Source: Meira nashicola
Taxonomy: Eukaryota; Basidiomycota; Exobasidiomycetes; Exobasidiales; Brachybasidiaceae
Assembly: GCA_001600355.1 (NCBI GenBank)
Contig: BCJU01000003.1
Coordinates: 372,001 to 436,000, forward strand
DNA length: 64,000 nt
Direction: 5' to 3'
Shown here: one piece after another, positions 39,047-48,943 of the stretch
Position numbering within the stretch: the stretch's first letter is position 1
Layout: each line of letters begins with the position of its first letter
Program-made: the position numbers and the translations under genes
Notes under the pieces: generated by a model
Told to the model about the DNA's origin: nothing
Databases searched by the model: none
What the model saw: the letters and a program-made list of their open reading frames with translations, nothing else

Positions 39047-41236
39047 ATGTCTTTTGGTGGCGGAGGGAAGGATGGCCCTATACTGGCAAGAGCATCACAC
39101 GGATCTACAGCATCATTGAGTAATTTAACTTCACAAAAGTCTACTTCTCCACCAGAAGAGAATCCTTTTCCGATTGTTACATATAGACATCTTTTATCCG
39201 CCGGATCATTAACGCCATCTAATCCTTTACGCGTGATCGCTCATTGTGATGTAGATGCAGCATATGCTCAATTTGAAGCACAAAGGTTAGGAATTGATTC
39301 TTTCGCCGTTCCTCTTGCAGTACAACAATGGTCAGGCTTGATCGCTATAGGCTATAAAGCAAGAGAATTCGGAATTAATCGTCATTGTGATATAACGAAA
39401 GCAAAAGAACTTTGTCCTGAAATAATGGCTGTACATGTTCAAACGATTGCACCTGGTGATAGTGAACCAGGTTATCATTCAAATCCAAAACCTGAAACAC
39501 ATAAAGTTTCTTTGGATCCTTATAGAAGAGAATCACGTAAAATTTTAGCAACATTCAAATCAACATGCCCTTTAGGTCAAGTGGAAAAAGCAAGTATAGA
39601 TGAAAGTTATTTTGATTTAACGTTGGAAGTACGTAAATTGATCTTACAAAGTTATCCACATTTGAAAAGACCACCAGAAACTAGCAAAGGAATGGATGAA
39701 CCTTTACCAACGCCACCTTTGATAGATTGGAATGATTGTGGAGAGTTGATGCCTATTAAAAGATTAGATGAAGATGGAGCACCAATAAAAGATGAAGATG
39801 AATTCGTACCTTCACAAGAACATCAATTACTCAATCCAACATGGACAGATGTTGCATTGGCACATGGAGCAATTTTGATGACAAAAGTACGTAAAGCTGT
39901 ATTGGAACAAAATGGTTATTCAACTTCAGCTGGAATTGCTTCAAATAAAACTTTGGCGAAATTATGTTCAGGTTATCGTAAACCAAATAATCAAACTACA
40001 TTATTGCCAAGAGCAGTACCTGCATTTTTGAAAGATTTACCTGTTGGTAAAATTCGATTTTTAGGTGGAAAATTAGGAAAAGAGATTGGAGATTTATGGG
40101 ATGCAATTACTGTTGGAGATTTATGGAACGTTCCTTTAGAATCAATGCAATCACATTTTGGACCGGAAGCAGCTTGGGTACATGCAGTTTTACGTGGAAT
40201 AGATCATTCTCCTGTCAGTGCAAGAATTGCGAATAAGACAATGTTGGCATCCAAAAATTTAAGACCTGTGATCAAAAGAAGGGATCAAGCATATGGATGG
40301 TTAGATACTCTGGCTACCGAATTAGTTGCTCGATTACGCGAAGTATGGGAAGATGAACATGAAGCGACAAACAATATTCCAGAAAAGATGGATGATCATC
40401 ATAAAGCAGCAACAAAATCAACAGTTTTACCTACTTTATGGCCTAAATTTTTAGTTTTAAGATTCATTCGTGTTCGTGGCGGTCCAAGGTCAAGACAAGC
40501 AGCATTTCCATATGTGAATAATTTGAACAAGAATGACGTTTTAAAAGTTGCAGAAAGGTTATGGAACGAAGCATGTGATGAAATGCGATTAGGAATGAAA
40601 CCTTTAACCGGAGATTCTCAACCGGTAGAAATTGTTACAATCGCTTTGGGTTTTAGTGGATTGGAACGTGCTGAAGTTGGACAAAAGACTATTGAAGGTT
40701 TCTTTGGTGGCGGTAGTGCTAATAAGAGAAAGAGGTTGGAGGAGGAAGTTAAGAGCGAAGATGTAGCAGAGGTAGAAAATGATCAGATTCTTCGTTGGAA
40801 GTGCGATGAATGCGGTGAACAAATAAAGCAACATATACTTCAGCATACCAATCCATCAGAGAAGAACAACGCTGAGCGACAGATTGAATCGGAAGACTTT
40901 TTTGATGATGAAAATCCGTTTGACATTTTACCTGCCTTGCGAGAAGAAGGACAGTCGGATCTTCAATCAAATGATGATACAAACGCAAAAATAGAAGCTC
41001 AGCATCGATTAGACGTTCAAATTCAAGATCATAAAGATTGGCATTTTGCCGTAAATTTGTCAAAACAAGCATGGCCAGAAGAAGAGAACAATGGAAGCAC
41101 TTCTAATAATAATACCCAAACTACACGTTCAACAAATCCATCATCTTCTTCTACGATGAATAAAAAAGTTAAAAAGCCAAAGAAAGGAAGTTTACAAAGC
41201 TTCTTTGCCAAACAGCAACAATCTTCTCAAAAGTGA
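39047..41236 (+). CDS. DNA polymerase eta (Rad30 type)
   Basis: Y-family translesion polymerase that copies past UV photoproducts. 729 residues from ATG 39047 (MSFGGGGKDG). The frame opens earlier, with an ATG at 38990, but the shorter start fits better. Catalytic acids are Asp68 in HCDVDAAYAQ and Asp185-Glu186 in ASIDESYFD. AGIASNKTLAKLCSGYRKP is the conserved palm/thumb stretch. The C-terminal half carries a PIP box Q546-K-T-I-E-G-F-F553, a zinc-finger-like UBZ (Cys586, Cys589, His596, His600), an acidic linker, and a second PIP-like end GSLQSFF (residues 714-720) after a Lys-rich stretch. These would bind PCNA and ubiquitinated PCNA. Intronless. Confidence 0.95.
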   Translation: MSFGGGGKDGPILARASHGSTASLSNLTSQKSTSPPEENPFPIVTYRHLLSAGSLTPSNPLRVIAHCDVDAAYAQFEAQRLGIDSFAVPLAVQQWSGLIAIGYKAREFGINRHCDITKAKELCPEIMAVHVQTIAPGDSEPGYHSNPKPETHKVSLDPYRRESRKILATFKSTCPLGQVEKASIDESYFDLTLEVRKLILQSYPHLKRPPETSKGMDEPLPTPPLIDWNDCGELMPIKRLDEDGAPIKDEDEFVPSQEHQLLNPTWTDVALAHGAILMTKVRKAVLEQNGYSTSAGIASNKTLAKLCSGYRKPNNQTTLLPRAVPAFLKDLPVGKIRFLGGKLGKEIGDLWDAITVGDLWNVPLESMQSHFGPEAAWVHAVLRGIDHSPVSARIANKTMLASKNLRPVIKRRDQAYGWLDTLATELVARLREVWEDEHEATNNIPEKMDDHHKAATKSTVLPTLWPKFLVLRFIRVRGGPRSRQAAFPYVNNLNKNDVLKVAERLWNEACDEMRLGMKPLTGDSQPVEIVTIALGFSGLERAEVGQKTIEGFFGGGSANKRKRLEEEVKSEDVAEVENDQILRWKCDECGEQIKQHILQHTNPSEKNNAERQIESEDFFDDENPFDILPALREEGQSDLQSNDDTNAKIEAQHRLDVQIQDHKDWHFAVNLSKQAWPEEENNGSTSNNNTQTTRSTNPSSSSTMNKKVKKPKKGSLQSFFAKQQQSSQK

Positions 41237-41749
41237 AACAATTTGTTCAATTTGTATTTATAGACAAGCATCATGATTGTATTTGTACCTTTCTGTGCCT
41301 GAACAGTACCTGAATAAATAAAATATACATATCCCGGATGAAGGTTATCAAATGTATGCAGTTTTATGCACTGTTTCGCCGATTTAGCCTAAGCAACACG
41401 TTCCCTAGCCTGTGCGAATTAGGGGGGAAATTAAACACAGTTCATGAGGCTTGTTTGTTTTTTAGTTAGCGTACTTTTTCCTTTAGCTCAATCAACACTT
41501 ACAGTATACTTTCTCCGACGTTTGTTGTTGTTTTCTTTTCGGCATGCTTTTTTACAGTTCCTGAACCAAAGAAAAGAAAAAAGAAACAGATCGACGAAAG
41601 AAAGATTCGATAAATGAAACATACGAATACAAAACAAGAAGCACTGTATCAGCAGAGGAAGGAGTGCAAATTCAATATTGAATGAATGTCGTGTGCATCA
41701 AAGAACCAAAAGGCATTCATTCTACACCTCTTTCTGACATTTAACCGTC
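41237..41749. other. Intergenic region between polymerase eta and the sphingomyelinase-like gene
   Basis: About 0.5 kb, AT-rich. TTTAGCCTAAGCAACACG near 41385 and CCTAGCCTGTGCG near 41404 are the only GC-richer motifs. No gene. Confidence 0.55.
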
Positions 41750-44212
41750 ATGATCAAGGGGCGTATGAGTCTTGATAGAAAAAAAGGCTGTGAAGGACAA
41801 AAGTTGAAGAGTAATCAAGATATAGAAGTGCAATTAACATCCCCTCACCTTCATCTCAAGGCTGTTCCGCAAGACGAGCATCATTCTGTACAATCCACTT
41901 TATCTTTTGCAAAGATGAGAACGTATGCAATGCTTGTTGTAGCAAGTGTTGCTCTCACTTGGGCTTTATTGTTGGTAGGAAATGCATCTTCTAAACCAGT
42001 AGAAAGTGTTTCGAAATCGGCATCATCTTCTGAAGATGATCAAGCATCTTGGACTGCTCCTTCCGCATTTCCAAGTGGAGTATTTAAACATTGGAGAGTA
42101 AAACCTGGAAATTTTTCACAAGAACCAAGACCAGCAATAACAAAGTTTGGATCAGGAGGTTATTATTCTAAAAGTGTTGATCAACCTTTTCCATTGCAAA
42201 CAGGACCTCCAATCTCAGACGCAGTCTTTCCAGAAAAGAAAGAACGAGTACCACACAAGAATTATGCAAAAGAAATTGAAGGAAATATTACATCTTTAAT
42301 CGAAAATAATTCTACTCAACAAACTTCTTGTCAAAAGTGTATTTCAGCTTTACGACTTGGTCAAAAGCTTGCCAAAGCAGCACCACATCATGTTCCTGCC
42401 GTTTTGATCGATTTATGTACAAAGTATAATTTCACTTCAACAAAATCAGGTTTATCACAAGCAGAAGTATGCAAAAGACAATTTTCGGCTGCTGCTTGGG
42501 GTTCTTCACATACTCAATTATTGAGTTATGCAAATTTAGAAGGAGAAAATCCAAGTGATGGATTATACCTTTGTTCAAACCTTGTTGGAACTTCTAGTGG
42601 TTGCAAAAATCCCGCTCCTATCGATTTGAACGCAGATGGTTTCTTAGATAATTGGTTCGGCGGTAAAAGTAAAAGAAATGCAATTCGTAAAAGAAGCGAA
42701 TCAATCAATCATCTTGACAAACGTACAGGACCTGCTCATTTTGATAAAAGAGGGAAAAAGAAACATATGCGTTTATTACACTTTTCCGATATTCACGTCG
42801 ATCCAAGATTCTTTGTAGGAGGTGAAGCTGCATGCACTTCTGGACAATGTTGTCGTTCTGATTCTTTCAATTCTACCGTAGCTCTTGCACCGCCTTCAAC
42901 GCCAGGATCTTATTTAACCGCAAGTAATATAAGTGAAAAAGCAGTTTATTGGGGTAATTATAAATGTGATTCTCCATGGCCATTAGCAGTTTCAGCAATG
43001 CAAAGCGTTAAACATTTAAACAAAGGTGAAGATGTTGACATGTCTGTTTATACAGGTGATATGGTCACACATGATTCCGATTGGCATTTAAGTAATGATT
43101 TGGTTACTTATACACAACAAGCCATTTTTGATACAATGAAACATTTCTTGGGTAATGGTCCTGTTTTCAGTGCAATTGGAAATCATGATACTGCACCTTC
43201 TGATCAATCATCACCGAACAATCTTCCGGATAAAGGACCAAGAGAACAATATTCATACGATTGGGAAAATCTTAAAAGATTATTTGAAGCTGAAGGATGG
43301 TTTTCTCATGAAGAAGCTAAACAAGTTTCACGTCATTATGGTGGTTATTCAATCAGTCCACGTAAAGGCTTACGTGTGATCACACTTAATACGGACTTTT
43401 GGTATAAAGGAAACAGATATAATTTCATTCAAACTTCTAATCCTGATCATGGAGGTATTTTACGATTTTTAACAGATGAATTAGAAGCTGCCGAACAAAG
43501 AAGAGAACGTGTTTGGATCGTTGGACATGTTTTAACTGGTTGGGATGGTTCGAATGGATTAAGTGATCCTACAAACCTTTTCTATCAAATTGTTGATCAT
43601 TACGCTCCACGTACGATCGCACACATCTTTTTCGGTCATACACATGAAGATCAATTTAACATTTTTTATGCAAATAATGCAACTCAACCTACAACATTAA
43701 ATGCAAAAGCAGTTTCATTTATGGCACCTTCAATCACGCCAGGTAGTAATGTCAATTCAGCCGTTCGAATTTATACAGTCGATCCTGAAACGTATGAAAT
43801 TCATGATTACGATCAATTTTATACTCAAGTGAACGATTTTTCTGGCTTACCTAAATCACAACATGGACCTGTTTGGAAACATCTTTATTCTGCAAGAGAA
43901 ACGTATAGTAACTTTTCTTCTTCTGCCGTTTCAGGTTCGATTGCAAATGGAACAATTAAGTTGACTGAACAAGGTTTTTGGCCTCCTCAGGCACCTTTAA
44001 ATGCAACTTTTTGGAGTGCTTTAACGGATGAAATGGAAAAGAGAAATGAATTAGTCACTCAATTTCGACATTATACAGGTCGTGATAGTCCAAGATCACC
44101 CAGTTGTGATTCAGGATGTATTGCGGCAAATATTTGTTATATGCGTAGTGGAAGTGGTATTATTGGTCAACAATGTCCAAAAGGAGCGCATTATTCTAGT
44201 GTACAAAGTTAA
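41750..44212 (+). CDS. Acid sphingomyelinase-like phosphodiesterase with saposin-B domain
   Basis: Predicted lysosomal or secreted-type phosphodiesterase that cleaves sphingomyelin or a related phospholipid. 820 residues, intronless. A saposin-type Cys pattern starts near residue 198 (TSCQKCISALRLGQKL ... LIDLCTKY ... EVCKRQF). The calcineurin-like metallophosphoesterase domain starts near residue 340: HFSDIHVDPRF with Asp347 and His349, TGDM with Asp437, GNHD at 477-480, VGHVLTG and FGHTHEDQF. A hydrophobic stretch follows the second ATG at residue 56 (MRTYAMLVVASVALTWALLL). With the first ATG it is an internal anchor (type II), with the second a signal peptide. Both starts are possible. The next gene is convergent, 40 bases away. 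Confidence 0.9.
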   Translation: MIKGRMSLDRKKGCEGQKLKSNQDIEVQLTSPHLHLKAVPQDEHHSVQSTLSFAKMRTYAMLVVASVALTWALLLVGNASSKPVESVSKSASSSEDDQASWTAPSAFPSGVFKHWRVKPGNFSQEPRPAITKFGSGGYYSKSVDQPFPLQTGPPISDAVFPEKKERVPHKNYAKEIEGNITSLIENNSTQQTSCQKCISALRLGQKLAKAAPHHVPAVLIDLCTKYNFTSTKSGLSQAEVCKRQFSAAAWGSSHTQLLSYANLEGENPSDGLYLCSNLVGTSSGCKNPAPIDLNADGFLDNWFGGKSKRNAIRKRSESINHLDKRTGPAHFDKRGKKKHMRLLHFSDIHVDPRFFVGGEAACTSGQCCRSDSFNSTVALAPPSTPGSYLTASNISEKAVYWGNYKCDSPWPLAVSAMQSVKHLNKGEDVDMSVYTGDMVTHDSDWHLSNDLVTYTQQAIFDTMKHFLGNGPVFSAIGNHDTAPSDQSSPNNLPDKGPREQYSYDWENLKRLFEAEGWFSHEEAKQVSRHYGGYSISPRKGLRVITLNTDFWYKGNRYNFIQTSNPDHGGILRFLTDELEAAEQRRERVWIVGHVLTGWDGSNGLSDPTNLFYQIVDHYAPRTIAHIFFGHTHEDQFNIFYANNATQPTTLNAKAVSFMAPSITPGSNVNSAVRIYTVDPETYEIHDYDQFYTQVNDFSGLPKSQHGPVWKHLYSARETYSNFSSSAVSGSIANGTIKLTEQGFWPPQAPLNATFWSALTDEMEKRNELVTQFRHYTGRDSPRSPSCDSGCIAANICYMRSGSGIIGQQCPKGAHYSSVQS

Positions 44213-44252
44213 TTGAAATCCTTTATAGAAGAAATTATTAATCAAATATACA

Positions 44253-45458
44253 TCATTGCAAAGCACTTATATTTGCACTTAACTTTTCACCAAAAAGCAT
44301 TTGTCGAACCACTTTGCCCGTTCCTAATCCCAGCGTAATACCCCAACAGCTATGACCTGCAGCAACAAAAATACCCGTAGATTGATCTCCAGCAATAATT
44401 GGACCAGAACGTGAGATTGGTAAATAACATGCTTGTTCTTTTTCAATTTTTGCACCTGTTTCGATTGAAAGATGAGAAGGTGATAAATGCGAAACTACTT
44501 CTATCAAGTTTTTCGTATGAGATTTGTCAAACGTAACTTCAGTTGCCGAAGGAGGTAGTGGTACATCATCCGATTCACCACAAGCATATACCGTTCCATC
44601 TTCACGACAATAAACTTCTGGGGCTCCAGCTGCTTGTCCTGTTCGAGCGGTAGAAGAACCTTTACGCATATAATGCATATCGGTAAATAAACAATGTGCG
44701 GTTGTAGGTTGTGGAGCTTTAATTACGATCGAATGTGCTCTTGATCCAGTGATTTGCATTGCATTTCGTAGATATCTTGGAATGTTCTTTTGTGTGGCGG
44801 CGGGTAATAATGTTTTGATCAACTTTCCTGTCCATGGTCCAGCAGCTACGACAACGTCTGTGATTGGTAGAGTTTCTTGTTCTTTGCTATTGATGTTCTG
44901 AATTGCAAGACCTTTAACATGACCAGAATCATCAATTTCCAATCGCTCTGCTCTTGTAGAACACAAAACGTTCACATTTCCTTTCCCAAGAGCTTTAGCT
45001 TGTTCTACTAAATGTTCAACAAGTGGGAGTGGTGTAGCTTGAGCAGTAGTTCCATTTCCTCCCATATTTGATGCACTAATCACATGTTTACCATTTAACC
45101 ATCCTTTTAATTCATCAGGACATTTGTTTCGTGTTTTGCTATCATCAAATCCTATCGAAATGGTTTCTACATTTCTATAACCCCATTTCTTTTCACCTCC
45201 ATCAGATTCGGCTAATTGACGATGTAAATCAAAACTTAATCTTGCCAAAGAAGCTGTATCAGCACCATGCCAATCTAAGGCTAAAAATCCTCCACTTTTT
45301 CCTGATGCTGCAGGTGCTACATTAGGAGCTTCTTCGATCAAACTGATTTGTGTATTTGCCGGTAATCCGTCTTTGACGAGGTAGTATAATGTTGAACATC
45401 CTATAATTCCACCTCCTATGATGGCTATATGCCTTGAATCATTTGAAATAGAAGGCAT
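44253..45458 (-). CDS. FAD-dependent amino-acid-oxidase-fold protein (TDA3/DAO-like)
   Basis: 401 residues from ATG 45458, intronless; a TTG-started extension is discarded. N-terminal Rossmann dinucleotide motif IAIIGGGIIGCSTLYYL binds FAD. The middle DVVVAAGPWTGKL and C-terminal IFVAAGHSCWGITLGLGTGK are typical of the D-amino acid oxidase superfamily (DAO domain). It most resembles the fungal TDA3-type proteins, whose substrate is poorly defined and which have been linked to endosome/late-Golgi traffic; the link is family knowledge and the assignment is by motif only. No targeting sequence is obvious. Confidence 0.85.
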   Translation of the reverse strand: MPSISNDSRHIAIIGGGIIGCSTLYYLVKDGLPANTQISLIEEAPNVAPAASGKSGGFLALDWHGADTASLARLSFDLHRQLAESDGGEKKWGYRNVETISIGFDDSKTRNKCPDELKGWLNGKHVISASNMGGNGTTAQATPLPLVEHLVEQAKALGKGNVNVLCSTRAERLEIDDSGHVKGLAIQNINSKEQETLPITDVVVAAGPWTGKLIKTLLPAATQKNIPRYLRNAMQITGSRAHSIVIKAPQPTTAHCLFTDMHYMRKGSSTARTGQAAGAPEVYCREDGTVYACGESDDVPLPPSATEVTFDKSHTKNLIEVVSHLSPSHLSIETGAKIEKEQACYLPISRSGPIIAGDQSTGIFVAAGHSCWGITLGLGTGKVVRQMLFGEKLSANISALQ

Positions 45459-45799
45459 GATTGTACGACTTAACAAAAGTCTAGTGGGAAGAATGATGAT
45501 GAAAAACCTTCCAAAAGAGTTGATGGTGTTGATGTGAAACTTTTAAGTGGCGAAGGTATGAAGTTAGTAGAAATATTCCAAAGCTGCGTTACTAGCGTCT
45601 ATAGACGGGAACTTTTTATTTAATATGCGCCGACGCCGGCGTGGAGGCATGATTCAAGTTGACTGCTCTGGTACAGTGTTGCATGCATGAAAATTGCACA
45701 GCATCAAACATGCATTTCCAGGTATGCCACATTCTTAAACGTGCGTGTTGTTCTTTCTTATTGAAACTGTCAAATCACCATCATCATCACATTGTAAGG
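45459..45799. other. Divergent promoter of the oxidoreductase and GH5 genes
   Basis: About 340 bases between divergent starts. CGTCTATAGACG is a perfect 12-base palindrome near 45596-45607, and GCGCCGACGCCGGCG lies near 45628. Longer in-frame extensions of the GH5 gene in this stretch look non-coding. Confidence 0.5.
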
Positions 45800-47365
45800 A
45801 TGGACAAATTATTTGATAAGATAGGCAAAAAAGCTGCTAATTTTGGTCAAAGTGGTCGTTCAAACGGTAGTCAATCCAATCAAGCAAGAGAAGAATGGCA
45901 AGATGCTGCATATAATGAACCTCCAAACAAACATCAAATATATACTTATCGCAAACAAAGAGGTGTGAATTTAGGTAGCTTGTTCACGTTGGAAACATGG
46001 CTTACACCTAGCTTATTCGAAGGCGTTCAAGGAGCAAATAGTGAATTTGATTTGTGTAATGCACTTGATGAAAATACCGTTCGTCAAAGGTTAGAACGAC
46101 ATTGGAACTCATTTGTCAATCAAGGAGATTGGCAATGGATGAAAGGAAATGGAATAAATACTGTTCGTTTACCGATTTCATATTATCACTTTTTACCGGG
46201 TCATCCTGATTCATCTGTAAAAGGATTAATGGCTGATACAGAGTATGAACGTTTCAGTCCTATTTATCAAAATGCTCATCAATGCATTCTCAATATCATT
46301 CAAGCAGCAGGTCAACATGGCATTGGCGTTTTGATAGATTTACATGGAGCTCCAGGTGGACAAAATGGCGAAGGTCATTGTGGTTTATCAACAGGAAAAG
46401 CAACTTTTTTTGAAAAGAGTAAACATCGAAAGAATACAATTGCAATCCTTTTGGCCATTGCTGCAACAATTACACAATACGATAACGTGATCGGATTAGA
46501 ATTGATCAATGAACCACAAAATCATCAAAAGTTACCAGGTTGGTATGCAGAAGCAGTTCATGAAATTTGCGAAAAGTACGGTACCCGATTACCACTCTAC
46601 CTTGGTGACTGCTGGAGTGTAGAACAATATGCTCAATTATTAGCACAAAATCGACATGTAGGATTTTTGGTAATGGATCATCATTTATATAGATGTTTTA
46701 CGCCACAAGATCATTCAAAGTCTGCCAAACAACATGCCGAAGAAATTCATCCCTCAAATGGGGGACCTTCTTTAGGACTGTTGAGCAATGCATCAGAAAA
46801 GCTAGAAGGCGATTTTGTCATTGGCGAATGGTCTGCAGCATTGCATCATACAAGCTTGCAAGGATTACCGAGTCATCAAGACGGTCAAAGAGAATGGGCT
46901 TATGCACAATTGGAAGCATATCATCAAAAGTGTGGCGGCTTCTACTTTTGGACATTGAAAAAAGAAGGTCCACCAGATGCAGGTTGGTGCCTTTATTCGG
47001 CGGTAGAGCAGGGCGTTCTGCCTTCCGGTCTGGGTGCACCACATGCTTCCAAACCTTTTGATCAATTAACATCTTTGGGTGAATCAGAATCATCAAAAGC
47101 TCATGAAGGTCATGTCAATTATTGGAATTCACATGCCGATGGAAAGCCAATGAACCACGACAAATTCAAAATTGGCTTTCAACAGATTTGGGCAGATTGT
47201 CTAGCATTCTATCAATCCGACGCAAGTCAAATCGGATTCTCTGGCAGATGGATTGAACAACGTGCTAAAGCATACTCTAAACAATTCGGAAGCGAAGGAG
47301 AATGGGAGTACGTGCATGGTGCCAAACAAGCCTGTCAAGCATTCAATCATGCTATTCACTCTTGA
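45800..47365 (+). CDS. Non-secreted GH5 glucan beta-glucosidase-like enzyme (YBR056W type)
   Basis: 521 residues, intronless, from ATG 45800 (MDKLFDKIGKKAANFG). The frame continues upstream past further ATGs, but that sequence is Cys/His-rich and unlike the family. GH5 (exo-beta-1,3-glucanase) marks: RGVNLGSLFTLETWL near the N-terminus, NTVRLPISYYHF, VLIDLHGAPGGQNGEGH, the acid/base Glu238 in LINEPQ and the nucleophile Glu343 in VIGEWSAAL. FYFWTLKKEG closes the barrel. There is no signal peptide, so the enzyme is probably intracellular, as the yeast YBR056W group is thought to be. The substrate is unknown; beta-1,3-glucan or a sterol/lipid glucoside are possible. Confidence 0.92.
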   Translation: MDKLFDKIGKKAANFGQSGRSNGSQSNQAREEWQDAAYNEPPNKHQIYTYRKQRGVNLGSLFTLETWLTPSLFEGVQGANSEFDLCNALDENTVRQRLERHWNSFVNQGDWQWMKGNGINTVRLPISYYHFLPGHPDSSVKGLMADTEYERFSPIYQNAHQCILNIIQAAGQHGIGVLIDLHGAPGGQNGEGHCGLSTGKATFFEKSKHRKNTIAILLAIAATITQYDNVIGLELINEPQNHQKLPGWYAEAVHEICEKYGTRLPLYLGDCWSVEQYAQLLAQNRHVGFLVMDHHLYRCFTPQDHSKSAKQHAEEIHPSNGGPSLGLLSNASEKLEGDFVIGEWSAALHHTSLQGLPSHQDGQREWAYAQLEAYHQKCGGFYFWTLKKEGPPDAGWCLYSAVEQGVLPSGLGAPHASKPFDQLTSLGESESSKAHEGHVNYWNSHADGKPMNHDKFKIGFQQIWADCLAFYQSDASQIGFSGRWIEQRAKAYSKQFGSEGEWEYVHGAKQACQAFNHAIHS

Positions 47366-47800
47366 ATACTTCTTATCCTTGTACATATATCTTAGTAAAA
47401 ATAGCAATCTCTAATCCACTTTCAGCCAAAGCGAGAAGTGAACTGTATGGGATCTCATGATTGTTTTGAATCGTGAAATCCAACAGTCCATCCTAGTTTG
47501 AGAAGATTCTCAATCTTAAGAATCGCTAGCCACAAATGCAAGAGGGACCTTCTCGATACTATCATTAAGCACAGTATTTCATTATTCTCATCGCTAATCA
47601 AACCTTGTTTTTACTTATGCGGAATAATGTATTGGACTGCTCTTAAAGGTCAAACAAAGCTTGTAACGATAATATTCATTTTTCTGAAAAGGCGTAAGGT
47701 CAATACCGCAAGGTATACTTACCATTCGAAGAAAGAGAAATCTACATGATAATGGCAACTGACTAAGTATGATTTTTATTATTAGATGATAAAGGCAAGT
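47366..47800. other. Intergenic region beside the right repeat arm, with a 40-base duplication
   Basis: AT-rich with no gene. The last part (47754-47793) repeats the edge of the right arm (47794-47833): both start GGCAA-TGACTAAGTATGAT and continue into TTATTATTAGA. The left arm has one such unit only. Confidence 0.6.
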
Positions 47801-47955
47801 GACTAAGTATGATCATTATTATTATTATTAGAATACCTTAGTGAGACTTATTAGTAGGCAGGCAGGTCAGGTGATTGATTAAATAATATTGTATTGAAAT
47901 GTTGTACTGAGTAGTGATTACATAAGTTGCTTAGTCAACAAAAAAAATCAAAACA

Positions 47956-47992
47956 CCTGGGCGTCTGAGCTCCTTAGAGCCCAGAGCCCAGG
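47956..47992. repeat. Imperfect hairpin, right arm
   Basis: CCTGGGC at 47956-47962 pairs with GCCCAGG at 47986-47992, the inverted counterpart of the left-arm hairpin at 16210-16246. An A-rich tract sits just outside it, matching the T-rich tract of the other arm. Confidence 0.65.
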
Positions 47993-48056
47993 GAAAAACC
48001 CAGGGGCACCTTTCAGATTGATTTTGGGTTTTGTATTGGATCGCGCATGCAAAGCT

Positions 48057-48193
48057 CTTTCGAACTTCACGGGAACCATTTCTTTGGCAAGCCAAAGAGG
48101 TAAGGCAGGTGTTTTTTTGATCAGACCTTTCGATCGTCACGGGTACCATCTGCTCGGCAAGCCTCACAGGTAAGGCGGTGGTTGGTTGAAAGG
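48057..48193. repeat. 70-base direct duplication specific to the right arm
   Basis: Units 48057-48126 and 48127-48193 share CTTTCGA, TCACGGG, ACCAT, GGCAAGCC and AGGTAAGGC in the same order and spacing. I do not find the unit in the left arm. Confidence 0.8.
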
Positions 48194-48943
48194 NGCCCCG
48201 TAAAAGAGGATGTAATGTGATAAAGTTGTCAAATGTTGATTGAATGTACTCACCTCTGATTGCTTGATTGATGGCAAAGATTGCTGGATGTCGATTGATG
48301 GCGAAGGTTGTCGGATGCTGATTGATGGAGAAGGGTTGGTGGAGATTGTCGAATGTTGATTTGATGATTGTAGCGACCTTGATAACGAATAGCGAAANNN
48401 NNNNNNNNNNNNNNNNNNNNNNNNNNNNNNNNNNNNNNNNNNNNNNNNNNNNNNNNNNNNNNNNNNNNNNNNNNNNNNNNNNNNNNNNNNNNNNNNNNNN
48501 NNNNNNNNNNNNNNNNNNNNNNNNNNNNNNNNNNNNNNNNNNNNNNNNNNNNNNNNNNNNNNNNNNNNNNNNNNNNNNNNNNTGCTTATGTAATTGATTG
48601 CCAAACAGATCGATTGGCCACCACCAATTACCTTGCACAGAGAGTTCAGATTGCCTACTCGATCCCAAATCGTAAGCTTGTTCGTTTCATGGTAAACGAC
48701 TTTGATTGTTGCTTGAACTTTGATGGAAAGCGCAACAAATTGTACGAGCATCTTGTCTGCTGTACTTTTGGGGAACGAGTCTGGCAAATCTTGTTGTTGT
48801 TGTGGAACTGTTGCGTTTGCTGTGACTTCTTGAGTAGCAAATGGNTTTGAAGCGACTTTGAAAAAGTCTTGAACTTTGCGATACATAAAGTTGACTGCAT
48901 CGCAGATTTGAAGGATCACGTCGTGAGAAATGAAGATGAACAT
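48164..48943 (-). pseudogene. Unknown repeat-borne ORF, right copy, interrupted by an assembly gap
   Basis: Starts at ATG 48943 with MFIFISHDVILQICDAVNF and follows the left copy for about 104 codons with one amino-acid change (Phe to Val near the end of QATIK-VYHE) and one ambiguous codon. Past LCK the same GTAATTGG donor-like sequence appears. A 185-N gap then hides the middle, so the frame across it is meaningless. After the gap come Ile/Asn/Gln/His/Pro-rich repeats (SINQHP, AINRHP), then a donor-like GTGAGTAC after AATCAGAG. Whether this is a live gene or a relic cannot be judged. No family recognised. Confidence 0.35.
48398..48582. other. Assembly gap of 185 N
   Basis: A run of N within the right repeat arm, inside the ORF. 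Confidence 0.99.

Noticed and set aside
45659..45799. Longer GH5 protein using ATGs at 45683 or 45710
   Set aside because: The added part is rich in Cys and His (a run of five His) and unlike family members; MDKLFDKIGKKA at 45800 is a sensible start.
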